DNA from: JBFHDX01 sp041584475
GTDB taxonomy: Bacteria; Pseudomonadota; Alphaproteobacteria; UBA8366; JADFVY01
Direction of reading: 5' to 3'
NCBI GenBank assembly: GCA_041584475.1
Contig: JBFHDX010000112.1
Span: forward strand, 1 to 12,240
DNA length: 12,240 bases
Of the stretch, positions 1 to 6,417 are shown piece by piece. Made by a program: the position numbers and the translations under genes. Below the pieces are notes generated by a model. The model searched no databases. It had not been told where the DNA came from and was given only the letters and a program-made list of their open reading frames with translations. Within the stretch, counting starts at the first letter, position 1. Each line of letters begins with the position of its first letter.

Positions 1-926
1 ATCTGCTGGCGCTCGCCCGGCGGCTCCAGCACGACCGTGTCGTTGCCCTCCAGGTCGGCCGAGCGGACGACGCCGCCGGGGCTCATCGTGCCGTAGGCAT
101 AGCCGCTGACGTAGAGGGCGCGGTCCTCGACCGGGTGCCAGACGAAGTCCTTGACCGCGCGGTCGCTGGCCGCGGGCCGGTTGTCGACCAGCGGCCGCAG
201 GCCCGTGCCGTCGGCGCCGACGATCCACAGGCTGGATTTCGCCTCCATGTCGCGGAAGTCCATGAATCCGAGATGGCGCCCCGACGGCGACCAACCCGGC
301 CGGGCGCCGTACAGGCCGATATCGGCGAGGTGGCTGTCGAATCGCACGTGCGGCGTCCCGCCCTCGAGGTCGAGCAGGTAGATGCGCTCCCCGAACTGGA
401 AGTCGACGTGCAACGCCACGACGTCGTGGGCGCGATTCGGCAGCGGATCGCGGATCCGGCGCTGCTCGCCAAGCCAGCCCGCCTCGGCGTCCGCGAAGAC
501 AAAGATCTCACGCGTGTCGCCGTCGCGGCGCAGCCAGACGGCGCTCGGCATGACGAGCAAGTCCGACCCTTCCCGGTAGGCCATCGTGCGGACGGGCGCC
601 CGCGTGACGAAATGGTCCATCGACTCCCGCCGCGAGAAATCGCGGCCGAACGCGGCGGCCGCTTCGGCGCTGTCGAACGCGCCGACGGCTATTCTCAGCC
701 ACGGGTCGCCGTTCACCCGGGCACGGTAGAAGTACGCCGTGTAGCCCTTGTCCCGCAGTGCGCGATAGGTGGCAAGGCCGTCGGCGCGCTCCGCCGCCGG
801 CACGGCGCGGACCTGCACCGAGTAGAGCGGCTCCGCGGCCTCGCTGCTCCCCGCTTGCGCAAGACCCAGCGCGGCGATGAGAATCGCGCCGGCGCCGATC
901 GTTCGTCCCGGTCGCGGGATGAGCAT
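1..926 (-). CDS. Exported SPOR-domain / TolB-like beta-propeller protein (partial, 3' end outside window)
   Basis: The frame stays open from ATG at 926 to the window edge, giving 308 visible residues. Residues 1-31 look like a signal peptide: basic start, hydrophobic stretch at about 11-24, then a small-residue region ending near SSEAAE. Residues 34-108 match a SPOR domain, with YSVQVRAV at the start, an RALRDKGYTAYFY helix-strand unit in the middle, and WLRIAVGAFDSAEAAAAF at the end; SPOR domains bind denuded septal peptidoglycan. From about 165 the protein looks like a PD40/TolB-type propeller; the clearest blade is about 208-247 (RPGWSPSGRHLGFMD, then LWIVGADGTGLRPLV), and another follows at about 259-303. 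The start is supported by GGAGGA at 934-939, 7 bases upstream. It is divergent from acoA. A periplasmic, envelope-associated role is inferred. SPOR domains more often sit at the C-terminus, so the order is notable. Confidence 0.8.
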   Translation of the reverse strand, partial: MLIPRPGRTIGAGAILIAALGLAQAGSSEAAEPLYSVQVRAVPAAERADGLATYRALRDKGYTAYFYRARVNGDPWLRIAVGAFDSAEAAAAFGRDFSRRESMDHFVTRAPVRTMAYREGSDLLVMPSAVWLRRDGDTREIFVFADAEAGWLGEQRRIRDPLPNRAHDVVALHVDFQFGERIYLLDLEGGTPHVRFDSHLADIGLYGARPGWSPSGRHLGFMDFRDMEAKSSLWIVGADGTGLRPLVDNRPAASDRAVKDFVWHPVEDRALYVSGYAYGTMSPGGVVRSADLEGNDTVVLEPPGERQQ

Positions 927-959
927 GTTCGGGTCCTCCGTGAGCTGCGATGGCGACGT

Positions 960-987
960 CACCGGGCGTCGGCGGGCTTGCCCGGTG
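960..987. repeat. 8-bp inverted repeat in the 5' region of the SPOR-propeller gene
   Basis: CACCGGGC (960-967) and GCCCGGTG (980-987) are perfect inverted copies separated by 12 bases. The repeat lies 34 bases upstream of the minus-strand start codon, so it could be a hairpin in that mRNA's leader or an operator. In this GC-rich DNA it could also be chance. Confidence 0.35.
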
Positions 988-1086
988 CAGGCCCCGTATT
1001 TTGGCCGCGGCAGTATGGCCGCTGGGCCTCAACAAATGCTTACCGCGGCGGCGCGGCGCGGCGTTGGCCCGCGGCGCCGTTTTCCT

Positions 1087-1115
1087 TTGGCGCCAGCGGG
1101 TCCTTGGCGTAAAAT
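1087..1115 (+). promoter_or_regulatory. Candidate sigma-70-type promoter for acoABC
   Basis: TTGGCG (1087-1092, 4 of 6 matches to TTGACA) is followed after exactly 17 bases by TAAAAT (1110-1115, 5 of 6 matches to TATAAT). This A/T-rich patch stands out in the GC-rich surroundings. Transcription would start near 1121-1123, leaving an untranslated leader of roughly 190 nt before acoA. Many known aco operons use sigma-54 with AcoR, but I found no properly spaced GG/GC sigma-54 element here. Confidence 0.5.
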
Positions 1116-1139
1116 CAATGCAACGGGCAGGGAGCACCC

Positions 1140-1290
1140 CCGTCTCGAACGAGGCGGATCGATGGTCTGGCAGGGCGTCCAGAACGATGCGCCGAAGCGC
1201 ACGAAATGGCCCTGCATCCAAAAAGAACAACCGCTGGACCACGCGCACCGATCGCCCGGCAACGTCCGCCGGACGGCGATCGCGTCCGGC
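1140..1290 (+). promoter_or_regulatory. Structured 5' leader of acoA (three hairpins)
   Basis: Three stems can be drawn by hand. 1140-1146 pairs with 1151-1157 (7 bp with one G-T, 4-base loop). 1170-1176 pairs perfectly with 1209-1215 (GCAGGGC/GCCCTGC) and encloses a smaller stem 1188-1192/1197-1201 with a CGAA loop. 1268-1275 pairs perfectly with 1283-1290 (GCCGGACG/CGTCCGGC). For the last stem, 1263-1267 can compete for 1271-1275, giving an alternative CGTCC/GGACG hairpin. The last stem ends 7 bases before the Shine-Dalgarno sequence at 1298-1302. No known riboswitch consensus was recognised; a TPP riboswitch was looked for and not seen. A regulatory role is inference. Confidence 0.4.
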
Positions 1291-1309
1291 CGAACATGGG
1301 AGCCACCCA

Positions 1310-2275
1310 ATGCAACTGAGTCGAGAGCAGCTGCTCAAATCCTACCGGCAGATGCGCACGATCCGCGAATTCGAGGATCGCGTGCACGACGAGTTTGCGA
1401 CCGGCAAGATACCCGGCTTCGTCCACCTTTACGCCGGCGAGGAGGCGTCCGCCGTCGGCGTCTGCGCCGAGCTCGACGACCGCGACTACATCGCCTCGAC
1501 GCACCGCGGCCACGGCCACTGCATCGCCAAGGGCTGCGACGTCGTCGCCATGATGAAGGAGCTCTATGGCGCGCGCGACGGCCTGTGCGGCGGCAAGGGC
1601 GGCTCGATGCACATCGCCGACCTGTCGAAGGGCATGATGGGCGCGAACGGCATCGTCGGCGGCGGTCCGCCGCTGGTCTGCGGCGCCGCGCTGACCGCCA
1701 AGACGCTGAAGACCGGGGGCGTCGCCGTCGCCTTCGTCGGCGACGGCGGCTCGAACCAGGGAACCACGCTCGAATCGTACAATCTGGCGTCGGTGTGGAA
1801 GCTGCCGGCGATCTTCGTCGTCGAGGACAACGGCTATGCCGAGACGACGGCCAGCGCCTGGTCGGTCGGCGGCAGTCAGGTCGAGCGCGCGAAGGCGTTC
1901 GGCATGCCGGGCGTGCAGGTCGACGGGCTCGATTTCTTTGCCGTCAACGCCGCCGCGCGCGAGGCGGTCGAGCGGGCCCGCAAGGGCGACGGCCCGTCGC
2001 TGATCCACGTCAAGCTGCACCGCTACTACGGCCATTTCGAGGGCGACGCGCAGAGCTACCGCGCCGACGACGAGACCGACCGGCTGCGCAAGGAGTTCGA
2101 CGCGCTGGCCTTCTTCCGCCAGCGGGTGCGCGAGGCGGGCCTGCTCGAGGCCGCCGAGCTCGACGAGATCGACCGCGAGGTCGCCGGCCTGATCGACCAG
2201 GCCGTGGCCGACGCCGAGCGTGCGCCGCGGACGAGCGAGGCCGACCTGTTGACCGACGTCTATGTGAGCTATTGA
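1310..2275 (+). CDS. acoA: Acetoin dehydrogenase-type E1 component, alpha subunit
   Basis: This 321-residue protein is the thiamine-diphosphate-binding alpha subunit of an E1 heterotetramer, which decarboxylates or cleaves the substrate and passes the acyl group to lipoylated E2. The ThDP/Mg motif starts at GDGGSNQG (145-152) and closes with EDNGYA (172-177); most relatives have two Asn where this one has Asp-Asn. Other E1 alpha signatures are THRGHGH (64-70), GGKGGSMH (94-101) and RYYGHFEGD (238-246). The length is normal for AcoA. The frame is open further upstream, but the family begins near this Met (LLKSYRQMRTIREFE), and GGGAG at 1298-1302 is well spaced, so I take ATG 1310. It is first in an acoABC operon, 13 bases before acoB. 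The neighbouring AcoC-type E2 favours acetoin over pyruvate or branched-chain oxo acids, but the substrate is not proven. Confidence 0.9.
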   Translation: MQLSREQLLKSYRQMRTIREFEDRVHDEFATGKIPGFVHLYAGEEASAVGVCAELDDRDYIASTHRGHGHCIAKGCDVVAMMKELYGARDGLCGGKGGSMHIADLSKGMMGANGIVGGGPPLVCGAALTAKTLKTGGVAVAFVGDGGSNQGTTLESYNLASVWKLPAIFVVEDNGYAETTASAWSVGGSQVERAKAFGMPGVQVDGLDFFAVNAAAREAVERARKGDGPSLIHVKLHRYYGHFEGDAQSYRADDETDRLRKEFDALAFFRQRVREAGLLEAAELDEIDREVAGLIDQAVADAERAPRTSEADLLTDVYVSY

Positions 2276-2288
2276 GGGAGGGCGCGTC

Positions 2289-3296
2289 ATGGCGAACAAG
2301 ACCTATCGCGAGGCCATCAACGAGGCGATCCGCCAGGAGATGCGCCGCGACCACCGCGTCATCGTCATGGGTGAGGACAACGCCGGCGGCATGGGGTCGC
2401 CGGGCGAGGACGACGCCTGGGGCGGCGTGCTCGGCGTGACCAAGGGGCTGATGCCGGAGTTCGGGCGCGAGCGCGTGCTCGATACGCCGATCTCCGAGAG
2501 CGCCTTCATCGGCGCCGCCGTCGGCGCCGCGGCCACCGGCCTGCGCCCCGTCGCCGAGCTGATGTTCGTCGACTTCATGGGCGTCTGCTTCGACCAGATC
2601 TTCAACCAGGCCGGCAAGTTCCGCTACATGTTCGGCGGCAGGGCGGTGACCCCGCTGGTCGTGCGCACGATGTACGGCGCCGGGCTGCGCGCGGCGAGCC
2701 AGCACAGCCAGAGCCTCTATCCGGTCTTCACCCACATACCGGGGCTCAAGGTTGTCATCCCGTCCTCGCCCTACGAGGCGAAGGGGCTGATGACCCAGGC
2801 GATCCGCGACGACGATCCGGTGATCTTCTTCGAGAACAAGGCCCAGTACGACGAGTCGGGCCACGTGCCGGACGACGCCTATACGATCCCGTTCGGCGAG
2901 GCCAACATCACGCGCGAGGGCGACGACGCGACCATCGTCGCGATCGGGCGCATGGTGAACCTCGCGAACCAGGCGGCCGACGAGCTGGCGAAGCAGGGCA
3001 AGAAGGTCACGGTGATCGACCCGCGCACGACCTCGCCGCTCGACCTCGACACGATCCTCGAATCGGTGGAGGAGACCGGGCGGCTCGTCGTCGTCGACGA
3101 GTCGAGCCCGCGCTGCGGCATGGCGGCGGACATCTCCGCCCAGGTCTGCGAGCAGGCCTTCAAGAGCCTGAAGGCGCCGATCAAGCTGGTGACGCCGCCG
3201 CACACGCCGGTGCCCTTCGCGCCGGAGCTCGAGGACGCGTACATCCCCGGCGTGCCGAAGATCAGCGCCGCCGTCGGGGCCGTGCTCGCGGCGTGA
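2289..3296 (+). CDS. acoB: Acetoin dehydrogenase-type E1 component, beta subunit
   Basis: This 335-residue protein is the beta subunit of the E1 transketolase-like heterotetramer; it completes the thiamine-diphosphate site and carries the C-terminal transketolase domain. Landmarks are the N-terminal YREAINEAIRQEM helix with VIVMGED (24-30), RVLDTPISESAFIGAAVG (62-79) including the conserved Glu of the cofactor site, QHSQSLYPVF (138-147), and the C-terminal region with VTVIDPRTTSPLD followed by VVVDESSPRCG. The length is typical. A strong Shine-Dalgarno GGGAGG (2276-2281) begins right after the acoA stop and lies 7 bases before ATG, consistent with translation from the same transcript. An 89-bp gap with competing hairpins separates it from acoC. 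Assignment to acetoin rather than pyruvate dehydrogenase rests mainly on AcoC. Confidence 0.9.
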   Translation: MANKTYREAINEAIRQEMRRDHRVIVMGEDNAGGMGSPGEDDAWGGVLGVTKGLMPEFGRERVLDTPISESAFIGAAVGAAATGLRPVAELMFVDFMGVCFDQIFNQAGKFRYMFGGRAVTPLVVRTMYGAGLRAASQHSQSLYPVFTHIPGLKVVIPSSPYEAKGLMTQAIRDDDPVIFFENKAQYDESGHVPDDAYTIPFGEANITREGDDATIVAIGRMVNLANQAADELAKQGKKVTVIDPRTTSPLDLDTILESVEETGRLVVVDESSPRCGMAADISAQVCEQAFKSLKAPIKLVTPPHTPVPFAPELEDAYIPGVPKISAAVGAVLAA

Positions 3297-3306
3297 GCAC
3301 GGCGCG

Positions 3307-3359
3307 GCCGGGGCAAGGGGGCTCCCGCGGGTCCGCCGCCCCGGCGCGTCGCGCGCCGG
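3307..3359 (+). repeat. Two competing hairpins in the acoB-acoC gap
   Basis: GCCGGGGC (3307-3314) is perfectly complementary to GCCCCGGC (3338-3345). CCGGCGCG (3341-3348) is perfectly complementary to CGCGCCGG (3352-3359) with a 3-base TCG loop. The two stems share 3341-3345, so they cannot form together. The second ends 12 bases before the acoC Shine-Dalgarno (3372-3377). There is no T-run, so neither looks like a classical intrinsic terminator; mRNA stability or translation control of acoC is possible. Confidence 0.45.
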
Positions 3360-3385
3360 AATGAAATGAAGGGAGGGAGATCGTC

Positions 3386-4516
3386 ATGGCGATCCAGCCG
3401 CTGACCATGCCGAAATGGGGCCTCTCGATGACCGAGGGGCAGGTTGCGGCATGGCTCGTCGAGGAGGGCGCGTCGGTCGACCGCAACCAGGACCTCGTCG
3501 AGATCGAGACGACCAAGATCAACAACGTCTATGAATCGCCGATCGCCGGCACGCTGCGCCGCCGCGTCGCCGGCGAAGGCGAGACGCTGCCGGTCGGCGC
3601 GCTGCTCGGCGTGTTCGCTGACGCGTCGGTCGCCGACGACGAGATCGAGGCCTTCATCGCCGACTTCCAGGCGCGATTCGTGCCCGAGGACGCGGGCGAG
3701 GAGGGCGGCGCCGAGGCGGGGCCGCGCACGGTCGAGGTCGGCGGCCGCCGCATCGCCTACCACGACCGGCAGCCGGCCGCGGCGGACGGGCCGCCGCTCC
3801 TGCTGCTGCACGGCTTCGGCGGCGACAAGGACAACTGGCTGTTCAACATCGACGCCTGGGGCGGGACCCGCAGGGTGCTGGCGCCCGACCTGCCGGGGCA
3901 CGGCGAATCCGCCAAGGAGGTCGGCAGCCCCGACCTGGCGTCGCTGACCGCCGACATGCTCGGCTTCCTCGACGCGCTCGAGGTCGAGCGCGTGCACGTC
4001 GCCGGCCATTCGCTGGGCGGGGCGATCGCGGTCTCGCTCGCCCGCGCCGCGCCGCAGCGCGTCGCCTCGCTGGTGCTGATCGCGCCGGCCGGGCTCGGCG
4101 GCGGGCCGGTCAACGACGAGTACCTCACCGGCTTCATCGGCGCCGAGCGCCGCAAGGAGCTGAAATCCGTCCTGCAGATGCTGTTCCGCGACCCCGGGCT
4201 GGTCAGCCGCGACATGCTCGAGGGCGTCGCCCGCTTCAAGCGCATGGACGGCAGCGCGCAGGCGCTGACGGCGATCCGCGACGGCGTGCTGCCGGGCGGC
4301 CGCCCGGCGGACGATCTCAATGCCGCACTGGCGGGCTTCGTTGGCCCCGTGCTCGCGTTGTGGGGCGATGCCGACCGCATCGTGCCGCCGCCGGCCGAGC
4401 CGCCGCCCGGCAACGTCACGCTCGAGACCATCGCCGAGGCGGGCCACATGCCGCAGCTGGAGGCCGCAGCGCGCATCAACGCGCGTGTCGAGTCGTTTCT
4501 GGCGGGGGCCGCGTGA
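3386..4516 (+). CDS. acoC: Acetoin dehydrogenase E2: lipoyl domain fused to alpha/beta hydrolase
   Basis: This 376-residue protein has a lipoyl domain at 1-80 (PKWGLSMTEG, then EIETTKINNVYESP). Lys44 in ETTK (codon 3515-3517) is the expected lipoylation site. A short acidic linker (about 100-113) leads to an alpha/beta-hydrolase domain with LLLLHGFGGDKDNW (138-151), the nucleophile elbow GHSLGG with Ser209, a WGDADRIV segment with Asp330, and AGHMP with His354 as likely triad members. This architecture is diagnostic of AcoC, the dihydrolipoyllysine acetyltransferase subunit of acetoin dehydrogenase, and differs from pyruvate dehydrogenase E2, which has a CAT-type catalytic domain. The linker is too short for the usual 35-residue peripheral-subunit-binding domain. 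The start is fixed by GGAGGG (3372-3377), 8 bases upstream, and by the family start MAIQPLTMPKWG. No E3 gene follows. Confidence 0.9.
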   Translation: MAIQPLTMPKWGLSMTEGQVAAWLVEEGASVDRNQDLVEIETTKINNVYESPIAGTLRRRVAGEGETLPVGALLGVFADASVADDEIEAFIADFQARFVPEDAGEEGGAEAGPRTVEVGGRRIAYHDRQPAAADGPPLLLLHGFGGDKDNWLFNIDAWGGTRRVLAPDLPGHGESAKEVGSPDLASLTADMLGFLDALEVERVHVAGHSLGGAIAVSLARAAPQRVASLVLIAPAGLGGGPVNDEYLTGFIGAERRKELKSVLQMLFRDPGLVSRDMLEGVARFKRMDGSAQALTAIRDGVLPGGRPADDLNAALAGFVGPVLALWGDADRIVPPPAEPPPGNVTLETIAEAGHMPQLEAAARINARVESFLAGAA

Positions 4517-4530
4517 CGCCCTGCCAGCCT

Positions 4531-4580
4531 GGTCCGGCCGCCCCCGTTTGAGTCGTTCCTCCCAGGGGTGCGGCCGGACC
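4531..4580. terminator. Long inverted repeat between convergent acoC and rimO, possible terminator
   Basis: GGTCCGGCCGC (4531-4541) and GCGGCCGGACC (4570-4580) are perfect 11-bp inverted copies. The stem can continue with CCCC (4542-4545) against GGGG (4565-4568) across a one-base bulge, leaving a loop of about 19 bases. It starts 15 bases after the acoC stop and lies between two convergent genes, the expected place for a two-way terminator. The plus-strand tail TACTCTTGAT is only mildly T-rich and the minus-strand side has no T-run, so intrinsic termination is plausible but not certain. Confidence 0.45.
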
Positions 4581-4631
4581 TACTCTTGATCGTGTCCGCG
4601 ATGCCGCATGTGCGGGACGGCTCGGGGCCGG

Positions 4632-5972
4632 TCAGCCGGCTACCACCGTCCCCCAAAGATCGGTCTCGTCGGCCTCGTCGATCCGCACCCGCACGACGTC
4701 GCCGGGCTCGAGATCCGTCGCGCCGACGCCGCCGACGAAGACGACGCCGTCGACCTCGGGCGCGTCCCACCGCGTGCGCCCGACCGCGCCGTCCCCGTCG
4801 ACCGCGTCGACCAGCACGTCGACGGTGCGGCCGACGCGGGCGGCGAGCCGCCGTCCGCTGATCGCGCGCTGCGTCTCCATCAGCCGCTCCCAGCGCTCCG
4901 CCTTGACGTCCTCGTCGAGCTGGCCGGGCAGGGCATTGGAGGCGGCGCCCCCGACATCCTCGTACTTGAAGGCGCCGGCGCGGTCGAGCTGCGCCGCCTC
5001 GAGCCAGTCGAGCAGGTACTCGAACTGCGCCTCGGTCTCGCCGGGGAAGCCGACGATGAAGGTCGAGCGGATGGCCAGCTCGGGACAGGTCGCCCGCCAG
5101 CGGGCGATGCGCTCCAGCACCTCTTCCTGGTCCGCGGGGCGGCGCATGGCGCGCAGCACGTCGGGGTGCGCGTGCTGGAACGGGATGTCGAGATAGGGAA
5201 GCACGCGCCCGTCCGCCATCAGCGCGACGACCTCGTCGACATGCGGGTACGGGTAGACGTAGTGCAGCCGCACCCAGGCGCCGAGCTCGCCCAGCGCCGC
5301 GGCGAGGTCGAGAAAGCGGGCGGCGACGTCGCGTCCGCGCCACGCGCTTTGCGCGTATTTCAGGTCGAGCCCGTAGGCGCTGGTGTCCTGGCTGATCACC
5401 AGCAGCTCCCTGACCCCGGCGTCGACCAGCCGCTCCGCCTCGCCGAGCACGTCCGCCGCCGGGCGGCTGGCGAGTTTCCCGCGCAGGGCGGGGATGATAC
5501 AGAACGAGCAGCGGTTGTTGCAGCCCTCCGAGATCTTGAGATACGCGTAGTGCCGCGGCGTCAGCCGCAGGCCCTCTGGTGGCACCAGGTCGAGATAGGG
5601 GTCGTGCGCCGGCGGCACCGCCTCGTGCACCGCACCGACCACCGCCTCGTACTGGTGCGGGCCGGTGACCGCCAGCACGTTCGGGTGCGCGGCGCGGATG
5701 CCAGCCTCGTCGATACCCATGCAGCCCGTCACCACGACGCGGCCGTTCCTCGCCATCGCCTCGCCGATCGCGTCCAGGCTCTCCGCCCGCGCGCTGTCGA
5801 GGAAGCCGCAGGTGTTGACGATGACGACGTCGGCGCCCTCGTAAGAGCTGCTGATCTCGTAGCCCTCGGCGCGCAGCCGCGTGAGGATGCGCTCGGAATC
5901 GACCAGCGCCTTGGCGCAGCCGAGGCTGACGATGCCCACCTTCGGGGCGGTTCGGGGGGCGGGGTGGCGCAT
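4632..5972 (-). CDS. rimO: Ribosomal protein uS12 methylthiotransferase RimO
   Basis: This 446-residue radical-SAM enzyme adds a methylthio group to a conserved aspartate of ribosomal protein S12. The N-terminal MTTase domain has its three cluster cysteines at Cys19 (VSLGCAKALVDSE), Cys55 (NTCGF) and Cys84 (TGCMG). The radical-SAM motif CNNRCSFC gives Cys151, Cys155 and Cys158. The family signatures HYVYPYPHVDEVV and YLDIPFQHAHPDVLRAM support RimO over MiaB, and the C-terminus (about 375-446) is a TRAM-like domain. Length is normal. The RimO motif usually written CPKNLVDSE reads CAKALVDSE. The start is constrained: an in-frame TGA lies three codons before ATG 5972, and no other Met precedes Cys19. 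There is no Shine-Dalgarno sequence, but a TATATG box lies just upstream, suggesting a leaderless mRNA. It faces acoC and stands alone. Confidence 0.95.
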   Translation of the reverse strand: MRHPAPRTAPKVGIVSLGCAKALVDSERILTRLRAEGYEISSSYEGADVVIVNTCGFLDSARAESLDAIGEAMARNGRVVVTGCMGIDEAGIRAAHPNVLAVTGPHQYEAVVGAVHEAVPPAHDPYLDLVPPEGLRLTPRHYAYLKISEGCNNRCSFCIIPALRGKLASRPAADVLGEAERLVDAGVRELLVISQDTSAYGLDLKYAQSAWRGRDVAARFLDLAAALGELGAWVRLHYVYPYPHVDEVVALMADGRVLPYLDIPFQHAHPDVLRAMRRPADQEEVLERIARWRATCPELAIRSTFIVGFPGETEAQFEYLLDWLEAAQLDRAGAFKYEDVGGAASNALPGQLDEDVKAERWERLMETQRAISGRRLAARVGRTVDVLVDAVDGDGAVGRTRWDAPEVDGVVFVGGVGATDLEPGDVVRVRIDEADETDLWGTVVAG

Positions 5973-5979
5973 GGCGCGT

Positions 5980-6008
5980 CATATAGGGCAGAGACGCGCG
6001 GCGGGCCA
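5980..6008 (-). promoter_or_regulatory. Candidate rimO promoter giving a leaderless mRNA
   Basis: On the minus strand TATATG (5980-5985) resembles a -10 box, and its downstream end is only 7 bases from the rimO ATG. A TSS at the usual distance would fall on or within a base or two of the start codon. The matching -35 position (6003-6008, TGGCCC) is weak. The lack of a Shine-Dalgarno sequence for rimO fits. Confidence 0.3.
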
Positions 6009-6051
6009 GGGGATTCCGCGGGGGGTCGTGGTACGGTCGAGCGCCCGCGGC

Positions 6052-6057
6052 TATAAT
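6052..6057 (+). promoter_or_regulatory. Perfect -10 box (TATAAT) upstream of the small CxxC protein gene
   Basis: TATAAT at 6052-6057 is a consensus -10 element in a very GC-rich region, placing the TSS near 6064 and leaving a leader of about 27 nt before GTG 6091. The -35 region at 17-18 bp spacing (6028-6034) matches poorly, so an activator or an alternative sigma factor may be involved. Confidence 0.5.
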
Positions 6058-6090
6058 CCGTAGCGGATTGACAACCTGGGAGACACGGGC

Positions 6091-6381
6091 GTGAAGCGCG
6101 GAATTTCCGTTGCCTGTCCCCGATGCAGGACGACGTGGTACGAGCCGGCATCCCTGACGCCCGCGATCCTGCGCGAGGCGGGGGAGATGACCGCGAAGCA
6201 GGGCCCGATGAGCGGTATCGTCTTCCTGCGCGGGACCCTTGGCATGGAGCTGGCCGACGCCAAGGCAATGGTTCAGCATCTGAGTCCCCGTGGCACCACC
6301 TGCCACCGGTGCGGCGAGGAACTGCCGGACGATGTGGAGGTCGTCTGCTCGAGCTGTCGTTCCTTCAATTACCGCTGGTAG
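6091..6381 (+). CDS. Small protein with three CxxC pairs and an L7/L12-like middle segment
   Basis: This 96-residue protein starts at GTG, supported by GGGAG (6078-6082), 8 bases upstream. Cysteine pairs are at 9/12 (CPRC), 71/74 (CHRC) and 86/89 (CSSC). The last two pairs form a typical zinc ribbon with a 12-residue knuckle spacing, and the first pair could join a second metal site or none. The middle, about 40-64 (SGIVFLRGTLGMELADAKAM), resembles the C-terminal fold of ribosomal protein L7/L12, where a Gly-Leu-xx-Ala-Lys pattern precedes a helix; this is resemblance by eye only. The ending FNYRW is aromatic and basic. No signal peptide or membrane segment is seen, so it is probably cytosolic. 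It is divergent from rimO, has its own TATAAT box, and precedes the LysE gene by 36 bases. I do not recognise a named family. Confidence 0.75.
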   Translation: MKRGISVACPRCRTTWYEPASLTPAILREAGEMTAKQGPMSGIVFLRGTLGMELADAKAMVQHLSPRGTTCHRCGEELPDDVEVVCSSCRSFNYRW

Positions 6382-6417
6382 TTCGCTGCCCTGGTCCACT
6401 AACCTGAAACGCGACAA

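Larger units (their letters stand above)
927..1309. other. 383-bp divergent intergenic region between the SPOR-propeller gene and acoA
   Basis: I see no convincing gene here, although the acoA frame happens to stay open upstream to about 950. The right half holds a sigma-70-like promoter (1087-1115) and a hairpin-rich leader for acoA. The left half holds the ribosome-binding site of the minus-strand gene (934-939) and an 8-bp inverted repeat (960-967 with 980-987). No convincing promoter for the minus-strand gene was found. Confidence 0.7.

Noticed and set aside
1000..1200. Sigma-54 (-24/-12) promoter for acoABC
   Set aside because: TGG and TGC pairs occur, for example around 1021-1037 and 1104-1121, but the spacing is one or two bases too long for the GG-N10-GC rule.
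950..1309. N-terminal extension of acoA by 120 codons
   Set aside because: The extension spans the promoter and leader hairpins, has no family similarity, and the AcoA start is well placed with a Shine-Dalgarno at 1298-1302.
1121..1309. Thiamine diphosphate riboswitch before the ThDP-dependent E1 genes
   Set aside because: The conserved CUGAGA and ACCUGAUCUGG-type elements are not present.
4489..4560. Near-direct repeat GAGTCGTTTCT / GAGTCGTTCCT at the acoC end and after it
   Set aside because: Only about 11 bases with a mismatch and no flanking target duplication or further copies seen.
6068..6073. Perfect TTGACA -35 box
   Set aside because: It lies downstream of TATAAT 6052-6057, and the position 17 bases further on falls at the GTG start codon of the 6091 gene with no -10 match.
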